7,673 nucleotides of DNA from assembly GCA_029260195.1 (NCBI GenBank), contig JAJDDS010000136.1, positions 1 to 7,673 of the forward strand. Direction: 5' to 3'. The DNA is from Phycisphaerae bacterium (GTDB taxonomy: Bacteria > Planctomycetota > Phycisphaerae > UBA1845). Positions 1-5,560 of this stretch are shown piece by piece (positions within the stretch are counted from its first letter, which is position 1; each line of letters starts with the position of its first letter). Under the pieces are notes generated by a model. The model did no database searches, was not told the DNA's origin, and saw only the letters and a list, made by a program, of their open reading frames with translations. The position numbers and the translations under genes are program-made.

Positions 1-1458
1 CGCGCGGACCGTCTGCACCTGGTCGGCTGTGATCCGTTTCAGAATCGTGAGATCCGCCAGCGTCCCAACCCGAACCCCGCGGCGCCTCAGCTTGAGCGTG
101 TAGATGCTGTCGCGACACAAGCGCTGCGCGAACCACGTCGCGATGATAGCTGCGAACATGATCGGCAGGATGACCCGCGGCTCGCGCGTGATCTCGTAGA
201 GAATGACAATGGCCGTCAACGGCGCGTGGGTCGTGGCTGCCACCACCGACGCCATCCCCACCAGGGCATACGCGCTGACGCTTCCGTCGTCGACCCAGCC
301 GATCTGGTTGAGCAAGAGGCCGAACGCGCCCCCGACGGTGGCGCCCATGAACAGCGACGGCGCGAATATCCCGCCCGATCCGCCGGATCCGAGTGTCAGA
401 CAGGTGGCCAGGATCTTGACCACGCAAAACGCCGCCAACGCGGTCATCCCCAGGTCGAAAATCGTGCCTTGATTGATGGCCTGCTGAATAACGCGATAGC
501 CATTCCCGAAGAACGGAGGCATCTGTCCGTCGACCGTCGCTCCGCGCGAGAGAAACGCCAGCCCGAGGAGGCCGAGACAGAACGCCCCCAGCGCCGGTTT
601 CACATAGTCGGGCAACGGAAGCAAGTCGGTGAGATCTTCCGAGTAGTAGAGCAGCTTGATGAACGCGACGGCCACCAGGGCAGCCAGAATGCCCAGCACG
701 AGGTAGAAGGGCAGCTCCGTACCGTTGAAAACGTAGTGCGCGTTTTGATGCACCTGAAAGATGGAGACGTCGCCGGCTCCGATCAGCGCGTGCATGAGCG
801 AGCAACTGATGACGCTGGCGAAAACCACCGGAGAGAATGTCCGCAGCGAGAAGTCCTTCAGAAAGATCTCGAGCGCGAACATGACGCCCGCGATGGGCGC
901 GTTGAAGATCGCCGATATCCCCCCCGCTGCCCCGCATGCCAGCAGCACTCCCATCTCCCGCCGAGGAATGTGGAGCAACTGTCCGAATCCGCTGCCGATC
1001 CCAGCCCCGATCTGAACGATGGGTCCTTCGGTCCCCGCCGACCCGCCCGAGCCGATAGTCAGCGCGCTCGCGATGGACTTGGCGATCGCCACGCGCATCC
1101 GCACCGCGCCGCCGCGCCGGTAAATCGCATCCATCACCTCGGGAACACCGTGACCCTTCGCCTCCTGCGCGAAGTTGTGCGTGATGATCCCCGTCAGGAA
1201 AGCACCCACGACCGGCAGCGCGATGACCATATACCATCGTCCCGCGAACAGGCTGTCGTGCGCGCCGTAAGCAAACTCGGTGGCGTACTCGATCAGCTTG
1301 TAAAACAAGAACGCCCCCAAACCGGTGGTGGCACCGATCAGGACAGCCAGGAACACCAGAAGGTACTCGGGCTTGAAACCGGCCTTGGCGAGCAGGTCGA
1401 CGATCGCGACGCGCGACCATCGTCTGCGTTCGGTTTGGTCTTGTGGAATCTCGCTCAC
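1..1458 (-). CDS. ClC-family chloride channel/transporter, 3' end cut by window edge
   Basis: This integral inner-membrane protein moves chloride or another anion, by channel or H+-exchange mechanism. 486 residues are visible, read from a GTG at 1458 down to base 1 with no stop. Family signatures appear in order: GHGVPEVMDA (residues 102-111, counterpart of GSGIPE), GSGGSAGTEGP (136-146) with the gating glutamate at E144, FNAPIAGVMFALE (185-197), GSGGSGGIFAP (357-367), and the final helix pair ending in SIYTLKL with the anion-coordinating tyrosine at Y453. After about residue 460 the chain becomes soluble and resembles the start of a CBS pair, which would lie off the window. Residues unlike E. 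coli ClcA are His103 for Ser107, Thr143 for Arg147 and Ile198 for the internal proton glutamate E203. The start is uncertain: GTG 1458 lacks a good Shine-Dalgarno, TTG 1479 is also in frame, and there is no in-frame stop nearby upstream. The family call is firm; channel versus exchanger is not decided. Confidence 0.95.
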   Translation of the reverse strand, partial: MSEIPQDQTERRRWSRVAIVDLLAKAGFKPEYLLVFLAVLIGATTGLGAFLFYKLIEYATEFAYGAHDSLFAGRWYMVIALPVVGAFLTGIITHNFAQEAKGHGVPEVMDAIYRRGGAVRMRVAIAKSIASALTIGSGGSAGTEGPIVQIGAGIGSGFGQLLHIPRREMGVLLACGAAGGISAIFNAPIAGVMFALEIFLKDFSLRTFSPVVFASVISCSLMHALIGAGDVSIFQVHQNAHYVFNGTELPFYLVLGILAALVAVAFIKLLYYSEDLTDLLPLPDYVKPALGAFCLGLLGLAFLSRGATVDGQMPPFFGNGYRVIQQAINQGTIFDLGMTALAAFCVVKILATCLTLGSGGSGGIFAPSLFMGATVGGAFGLLLNQIGWVDDGSVSAYALVGMASVVAATTHAPLTAIVILYEITREPRVILPIMFAAIIATWFAQRLCRDSIYTLKLRRRGVRVGTLADLTILKRITADQVQTVRA

Positions 1459-1580
1459 TCTTGGGCACTCTGTTGGCAATTGCGAAGCGTCGGGGCGGGC
1501 GACGGTATCAGGAGCGCGTCGCCGAGGCAACTGGCGGGCGGGATCGCGTCCGATGCTCCCGCGTGGTAGGATGGCCACCC
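1459..1580. promoter_or_regulatory. Divergent intergenic region between ClC and carbonic anhydrase genes
   Basis: About 122 bp separate the two divergent start codons, so both promoters should lie here. On the plus strand an extended -10-like element, TGGTAGGAT (1564-1572), sits only 8 nt before the GTG start of the carbonic anhydrase gene. The same stretch contains AGGA (1568-1571), which could instead serve as a Shine-Dalgarno. On the minus strand a weak TTGCCT and TACCGT pair with a 17-nt spacer and an extended TG could serve the ClC gene. All of these are inferred from consensus matching by eye and none is strong. Confidence 0.35.
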
Positions 1581-2117
1581 GTGAGCGTTTCGGAAGCGAA
1601 AGTCGAGATCGGGCGGGACGTCTACCTGGCGCCGACATCGTACGTCGGCGGCCGGGTCGCGATCGGGGACGGGTCTACGGTCATGCACCATGTGGCCATC
1701 CGCGGCGACGTGGGTGCGATCACCATCGGACGACGGGTCAACGTTCAGGATGGCAGCGTCATCCACACTGAGACCGGCCGCGATCTGATCATCGAGGACG
1801 AGGTCAGCATCGGACATCGGGCGGTTGTGCATTGCGAGTTTGTGGGGGCGCGAGCGCTGATCGGGATCGGTGCAATCGTCCTGGACGGCTGCCGGATCGG
1901 AGCCGGCTGCATCGTCGCCGCCGGAGCGCTGGTGGCGCCGAGGACCGAAGTCGGCGACGGAATGATGCTCATGGGCGTTCCTGCCCGCGTCATACGAGAG
2001 ACGACGGAGACCGAGAGGCGATACCTCGAATCAATCGTCGGCAACTACCGCGACCTGGGACGGCGTCACGCAATCGGGGATTTTCCAAATGTGGCTGGAT
2101 CGCCCGACAGGGAATGA
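1581..2117 (+). CDS. Gamma-class carbonic anhydrase-like protein (left-handed beta-helix)
   Basis: The predicted 178-residue cytosolic protein belongs to the gamma-carbonic anhydrase/YrdA/PaaY/CaiE family, whose trimers bind a metal between subunits and may hydrate CO2. Hexapeptide-repeat turns run from about residue 8 to 150. The three expected metal ligands are visible: His62 in VIHTE, His79 in SIGH and His84 in VVHC. The conserved active-site surround is also present (R41-G-D43, N54-V-Q56-D57). The short length and lack of an acidic loop match the compact bacterial subgroup rather than archaeal Cam, and many compact members have no demonstrated anhydrase activity. A C-terminal helix (TETERRYLESIVGNYRDLG) is typical of the family. 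The GTG start is chosen because family homology begins at about residue 8 and AGGA lies 9 nt upstream. A longer frame from GTG 1443 would invade the divergent ClC gene. It could equally be an acyl- or nucleotide-sugar-type hexapeptide protein, but the three-His pattern argues against that. Confidence 0.92.
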   Translation: MSVSEAKVEIGRDVYLAPTSYVGGRVAIGDGSTVMHHVAIRGDVGAITIGRRVNVQDGSVIHTETGRDLIIEDEVSIGHRAVVHCEFVGARALIGIGAIVLDGCRIGAGCIVAAGALVAPRTEVGDGMMLMGVPARVIRETTETERRYLESIVGNYRDLGRRHAIGDFPNVAGSPDRE

Positions 2118-2235
2118 CGCGTTTCGCCGGCGGGAATCGCGGAGTCCGGTGGGGGGGACTCGAGCGGAATCACCCAAACGGTTCGGCGCTGGCGGGTGTC
2201 ATCGTACAGACGGTTACGCCGTGGCGGCGTTACAA

Positions 2236-2246
2236 AAGTGACACTT
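2236..2246. promoter_or_regulatory. 11-bp palindrome overlapping a candidate -35 element
   Basis: AAGTG-A-CACTT is a perfect inverted repeat with 5-bp arms around a single base. Its last two bases are the first two of the TTGACC element at 2245-2250. That placement is typical of an operator for a dimeric regulator, but such a short palindrome can arise by chance. No regulator gene is visible in the window. Confidence 0.25.
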
Positions 2247-2272
2247 GACCTGCCTGTGAAAAAGTCTAGAAC
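2245..2272 (+). promoter_or_regulatory. Candidate upstream sigma70-type promoter for kinase gene set
   Basis: TTGACC (2245-2250, five of six consensus bases) and TAGAAC (2267-2272, four of six) are separated by 16 bp. The spacer contains an A-run in otherwise GC-rich DNA. Transcription would begin near 2279, leaving a leader of about 160 nt before the small ORF. It is inferred from consensus only. Confidence 0.4.
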
Positions 2273-2361
2273 CGACACTCGGCCACGCTGATTCGGAGCG
2301 GAGAGGGGGGTCGACTCCGTCAACAATGCGGCGGCGGTAGCCCGGCCTCCGACAACTGTAG

Positions 2362-2389
2362 TTACCAAGCGGGGTCCGGCCGTTATAAT
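2362..2389 (+). promoter_or_regulatory. Candidate proximal promoter with perfect TATAAT
   Basis: A perfect -10 hexamer TATAAT lies at 2384-2389. The best -35 match is TTACCA (2362-2367, four of six) with a 16-bp spacer. An AT-rich hexamer of this quality stands out in the GC-rich surroundings. A start near 2396 would give a leader of about 40 nt before the ATG at 2437, which has a strong Shine-Dalgarno at 2421-2428. This arrangement is the main reason to take the small ORF seriously. Confidence 0.55.
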
Positions 2390-2436
2390 GGCGGGCGGGA
2401 AATCTCATTGACCAGCCCCCGGAGGTGGCGGACATT

Positions 2437-2628
2437 ATGTGTAGGGGATCGAGCGACGAAATAGTCTCCGGCGATCCGCGAACAATGTACCGTGCCGATG
2501 TAAATCCGGACGGCGAAGAGATTTACGGCGACGCGACCCACAGGGCGGGGAATTCGCGTCCCGATGAAAGCAGTTCGTCCGGGCAGCGGTGGCGCGGCGA
2601 TCGGCGAGGAGTGAGGCGGGCGACATGA
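2437..2628 (+). CDS. Possible small protein, 63 residues, translationally coupled to the kinase
   Basis: I do not recognise this product. The frame begins at ATG 2437, 8 nt after a strong Shine-Dalgarno (GGAGGTGG, 2421-2428), and lies just downstream of a TATAAT promoter. Its TGA overlaps the kinase ATG as ATGA (2625-2628), the usual geometry of translational coupling. The predicted peptide is hydrophilic, with no signal peptide or membrane segment. It is acidic in the first half (SSDEIVSGDP, NPDGEEIYGD) and strongly basic at the end (RWRGDRRGVRRAT). By hand count about two thirds of third codon positions are G or C, so codon bias gives only weak support. An in-frame GTG at 2425 would give 67 residues but is less likely because it lies inside the Shine-Dalgarno. 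It may instead be a leader ORF that only sets kinase translation. Planctomycete kinase genes often follow an ECF sigma gene, and this ORF shows no sigma motifs. Confidence 0.45.
   Translation: MCRGSSDEIVSGDPRTMYRADVNPDGEEIYGDATHRAGNSRPDESSSSGQRWRGDRRGVRRAT
2607..2616 (+). promoter_or_regulatory. Shine-Dalgarno fixing the kinase start
   Basis: AGGAG (2607-2611) and GAGG (2613-2616) lie 8-13 nt before ATG 2625. They support this ATG over the in-frame GTG 36 nt upstream, which has no comparable site. The site lies inside the small ORF, consistent with coupling. Confidence 0.6.
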
Positions 2629-5000
2629 GTGGTCTCGGCCGAACAGGATCCGACCCCGCACGGTCCGGCGACGGAGCGTTGCGCGGTCCCTCCGCGCTGG
2701 TTGGGCAGGTGCTCGGTGGCGATTTTGAAGTCCGCCGGAAGATCGGACAGGGCGGGATGGGGACGGTCTACGAAGCCTGGCAGCGATCGCTGAAACGCCC
2801 GGTCGCACTCAAGGTACTCGCCAACTCGCTGGCGATGACCGACAACGTCGTGACGCGGTTTCAGCGCGAGGCTGAGGCAGCCGCGAACCTCCATCATCCC
2901 AACATCGTCCCCATCTACGCACGGGGAGACCACGACGGGCTTTACTTCTACGCGATGGAACTTGTCGACGGTCGAAGCCTCAACGAGATCATCGCCGAAC
3001 TCCGCGGCGAACGCCGGGGGTCGAGCCTCGACCTGACCGAAACCAAGCTGATCGTCGGCGGTGATCGTGCGCAGCCAGAGAACGCACGCGAAACCGACTC
3101 CCCGTCCAATCCGGACGACACGGCGCAAATGGCTGCACTGTCCGGCGCGGAGGATCCCTCAAGCGCATCGCGTGTCGCACTGACCAAATCCACCGCCGCA
3201 CACTACACACGCATCGCCGAGTTGATGGCGTCCGCCGCCGACGCCGTTGCCTATGCCCACCGGCATGGCGTCATTCACCGCGACATCAAACCGCATAACT
3301 TCATGTACGGCAACGACGATCGCCTCTACATCACCGACTTCGGCTTGGCGCGCGTGCTCGAGCAGCCTGGCGTAACCGTGACCGGCGAATTCGTCGGGTC
3401 GCCGCTCTACATGGCGCCGGAGCAGATTACAGGCGCGCAGGCGGCGGTCGATCATCGCGCCGACATCTACTCACTCGGCGCGACGCTCTACGAATGGCTG
3501 ACGCTTTGGCCGCCGTTTCCCGGTGAAACGCGCGAGCAGGTGATCTCCAAGATCATCTCAACTGACGCCCCCGCGCCACGATCGCTGAATCCCAAAACTC
3601 CCATCGACCTCGAGACCATCTGTCTCAAGGCGCTGGAGAAAACGCCCAACCGACGCTACGCGAACGCCGCCGCGATGGCCGAAGACTTGCGCCGCTTCGT
3701 CCGACGCGAGTCCGTCCGCGCCAAACGTGATGGCTGGATCACCAGGACCGCTAGGTTCTGCGGACGAAACCGAGCAGCCGTCCTCGCCGTCGGCGTGTCG
3801 ATCGCGGTTTTGTCGTTCGCCTCGGCCTACTTATCCTATCAGAGCCAGGCGAGCGAAAAAGCATTGATCGCCGCCGCAGAACGCGAGAGGCGGGACTCCG
3901 CCGATCGCATCGAGTCGCTCGAAGCCGAAAACCAACGCCTCGTCGACACCCTCGGTGGATTCCCTATCGAGTCCGCAGTCGTGGGTTCCACGCTCGAGGT
4001 GATGGCCGACGTCGCCACCGGGGCGCTCGCAGCCATCGCCGGCCCATCGCCAGCACCGGCACCGCCCGCCCGTCCGGCGCCGAGAGACCCCGCCGAGTTA
4101 CTTCTCCTGACAAGGCGGGATGCTCAACTCATCGAATACGTCGCCGAAGCGCTCATCAACAAGTTGCGCTCCACCCACGCGGGTCCAGCCGTTGGCGAAT
4201 TGGGAAGCCCCGGCGCTCGCATGGCCGAGGCCTACTATGGCGAAGCCCTCGACGCTAGCCAACCCGAATCCGCGCTCTCGCTGGTCAATCTCGCAGTCAA
4301 CAGCGCCTTTGACCATTTCGACGCGCTGCAACTGCGGTGTATTCTCTATCTGAGACTCTCACAACTCGAGAAAGCTATTGAAGATGCAAATCTGCTCGTC
4401 ATGTTTCGGGAAGAGTCCGCCGCGGGCTATCTGATGCGAGGGTTGGCTGGACTCCTTCGCACCCGTGACGAGAACGTCGAAGTCGACCTCAATCGTGCCG
4501 TGATGATCGATCCGGCGTTCGCGGCCGTGTGGGTGACGCGCGGCGCGGCGCGGGCTCGACGAGGGGCCTACCTCAAAGCCCTCAGCGACTTCGAGAACGC
4601 CCTCGATCTTTCCCCCAATCACCCCACCGCAATGGCTGAACGCGACCAAGTGTTCGTGCTCGCGGGCTACTCCGTCCGGCATCTAACCGATCGGCTCGAC
4701 GAGGACCCGGACGACTATGACGCGCTCGTTCGGCGCGGCGAACTCCACTACCTCCTCGGCGACTATCCCAGCGCCATGAGCGATTACGAAAGAGCCAGCG
4801 CAACCGCCGGGGAAACGTCGGCCGGCCTGATCTACCGAAAAATGCAAACCCAACAGAAACTCAACAATCGCGGAAACGAGCCCGGCGTCTCGGCGCCGCG
4901 ATCATCGCCCGCCGCACCCGAGCGCGGAGTTCGAGCGTCCCATAGCGACGGATTGGGGACGTCCCTGCTGCTCCGCCTCGTGCGCGTATGGCTTCGGTGA
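2625..5000 (+). CDS. Membrane-anchored Ser/Thr protein kinase with C-terminal TPR domain
   Basis: A 791-residue Hanks-type kinase. The N-terminal catalytic domain (about 33-360) has the glycine loop GQGGMGTV (41-48), VALK lysine K63, alpha-C glutamate E82, HRDIKPHN (218-225) with catalytic D220, DFG D238 and APE 264-266, so it should be active. A Ser/Thr- and acid-rich insert of about 65 residues (127-192) separates the hinge region from the helix before HRD. A single membrane helix (about 384-403) is followed by a coiled-coil-like segment (407-443), a Pro/Ala linker (473-489) and TPR-like helical repeats (about 530-730). The kinase would face the cytoplasm with the TPR part outside the membrane, an architecture common in planctomycetes. 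PASTA repeats are absent. ATG 2625 is chosen over GTG 2589 because AGGAG and GAGG (2607-2616) precede it and homology starts at about residue 27. It overlaps the small ORF upstream and arfB downstream, suggesting one operon. Its substrate is unknown. Confidence 0.95.
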   Translation: MSGLGRTGSDPARSGDGALRGPSALVGQVLGGDFEVRRKIGQGGMGTVYEAWQRSLKRPVALKVLANSLAMTDNVVTRFQREAEAAANLHHPNIVPIYARGDHDGLYFYAMELVDGRSLNEIIAELRGERRGSSLDLTETKLIVGGDRAQPENARETDSPSNPDDTAQMAALSGAEDPSSASRVALTKSTAAHYTRIAELMASAADAVAYAHRHGVIHRDIKPHNFMYGNDDRLYITDFGLARVLEQPGVTVTGEFVGSPLYMAPEQITGAQAAVDHRADIYSLGATLYEWLTLWPPFPGETREQVISKIISTDAPAPRSLNPKTPIDLETICLKALEKTPNRRYANAAAMAEDLRRFVRRESVRAKRDGWITRTARFCGRNRAAVLAVGVSIAVLSFASAYLSYQSQASEKALIAAAERERRDSADRIESLEAENQRLVDTLGGFPIESAVVGSTLEVMADVATGALAAIAGPSPAPAPPARPAPRDPAELLLLTRRDAQLIEYVAEALINKLRSTHAGPAVGELGSPGARMAEAYYGEALDASQPESALSLVNLAVNSAFDHFDALQLRCILYLRLSQLEKAIEDANLLVMFREESAAGYLMRGLAGLLRTRDENVEVDLNRAVMIDPAFAAVWVTRGAARARRGAYLKALSDFENALDLSPNHPTAMAERDQVFVLAGYSVRHLTDRLDEDPDDYDALVRRGELHYLLGDYPSAMSDYERASATAGETSAGLIYRKMQTQQKLNNRGNEPGVSAPRSSPAAPERGVRASHSDGLGTSLLLRLVRVWLR

Positions 5001-5446
5001 GCGGCGCATCGCCACACCCCCCGCTCATCGTCGCATCGGGCGCGACGATTGATCCCGATGAGCTGTGGTTTACTTACTCGCGCAGCGGCGGTCCCGGCGG
5101 ACAGAACGTCAACAAGGTCAACACGCGCGTCACATTGCGTTTCGACGTCGCAGCCTCGCCTTCTCTCAGCGACGCTCAACGCCACCGCCTTCGCACCCGC
5201 CTGTCTACGCGCATCACACGCGACGGCATCCTGATGGTCGTCTCATCCCGCCATCGAACACAAGCCGCCAACCGCCGGGCAGCCACCGAGCGGTTCAGCG
5301 AGTTAATCACCGACGCACTCGCCCCGCGCAAGCAGCGACGCAAGACCACCGTCTCCCACGCCGCCAAACGCCGCCGCCTCGACCAAAAACGCCGCCGCAG
5401 CGAAACCAAAACACTGCGCGGACGCGTGCATGGAACCGGGACGTGA
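4988..5446 (+). CDS. arfB: ArfB-type alternative ribosome-rescue peptidyl-tRNA hydrolase
   Basis: A 152-residue member of the ArfB (YaeJ) branch of the release-factor family. These proteins enter stalled ribosomes lacking a codon in the A site and hydrolyse peptidyl-tRNA. The catalytic segment SRSGGPGGQNVNKVNTRV carries the GGQ tripeptide at residues 37-39, followed by the usual LRFDV. There is no codon-recognition domain, and the protein ends in a Lys/Arg-rich tail (about 117-148, with RRRLDQKRRR and LRGRV). In E. coli ArfB the equivalent tail occupies the mRNA channel. Length (about 140 in E. coli) and layout fit the family. The first ATG overlaps the end of the kinase gene by 13 nt, and a GTG at 4997 overlaps the kinase TGA as GTGA. 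Neither has a visible Shine-Dalgarno, so translation probably depends on ribosomes finishing the kinase gene. The short N-terminal extension (residues 1-15) is of uncertain reality. Confidence 0.93.
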   Translation: MASVSGASPHPPLIVASGATIDPDELWFTYSRSGGPGGQNVNKVNTRVTLRFDVAASPSLSDAQRHRLRTRLSTRITRDGILMVVSSRHRTQAANRRAATERFSELITDALAPRKQRRKTTVSHAAKRRRLDQKRRRSETKTLRGRVHGTGT

Positions 5447-5560
5447 TGGAGAACCGCCGTCAGGAAGAGCGTGCGCGGCAATCACCGCCGGCAAGCGAAG
5501 ATCGCGGTTTCCTCGGGCACTCCGCCCGCGAGTAGATGCTCCCTAACCTGTGGATCGCGG
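5447..5560. other. Convergent intergenic region between arfB and dockerin-protein gene
   Basis: About 114 bp separate the stop codons of two convergent genes, so terminators are expected. The best hairpin seen is CTCGGGC pairing with GCCCGCGAG (5512-5532) with a 2-nt bulge and a 5-nt loop. No T-tract follows in either direction. A 29-codon frame starting at ATG 5446 (overlapping the arfB stop as TGATG) ends at 5535 and has no recognisable features. Confidence 0.4.

Larger units (their letters stand above)
2118..2436. other. Non-coding region upstream of kinase gene set
   Basis: These 319 bases between the carbonic anhydrase stop and the small ORF show no convincing gene. Open frames crossing it on either strand continue into flanking genes and have no family features. 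It holds a short GC hairpin (ACGCCG/CGGCGT, 2216-2230), an 11-bp palindrome (2236-2246) and two candidate rightward promoters (2245-2272 and 2362-2389). No T-tract follows the hairpin, so an intrinsic terminator for the carbonic anhydrase gene is not evident. Confidence 0.6.

Noticed and set aside
226..1569. A 447-codon open frame on the plus strand
   Set aside because: It lies antisense to the ClC gene, encodes Arg/Gln/Glu/His-rich sequence with no family features, and exists because of the high GC content of the real gene's codons.
1443..1580. N-terminal extension of the carbonic anhydrase frame to GTG 1443
   Set aside because: It would run into the divergent ClC gene, and the extra residues are Arg-rich with no resemblance to the family, which starts near GTG 1581.
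2216..2230. Hairpin ACGCCG/CGGCGT as a terminator of the carbonic anhydrase gene
   Set aside because: The stem is only 6 bp, lies about 100 bp after the stop and has no T-tract.
2523..3128. A 201-codon open frame on the minus strand over the kinase start
   Set aside because: It is antisense to the glycine loop and alpha-C region of an evident kinase domain and shows no domain or signal of its own.
5512..5532. Hairpin between the convergent arfB and dockerin genes as a bidirectional terminator
   Set aside because: The stem has a 2-nt bulge and is followed by no T-tract in either direction, so an intrinsic terminator cannot be supported.
5446..5535. A 29-codon frame overlapping the arfB stop as TGATG
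   Set aside because: The overlap is suggestive, but the peptide is short and featureless, and an ATG so placed occurs easily by chance.
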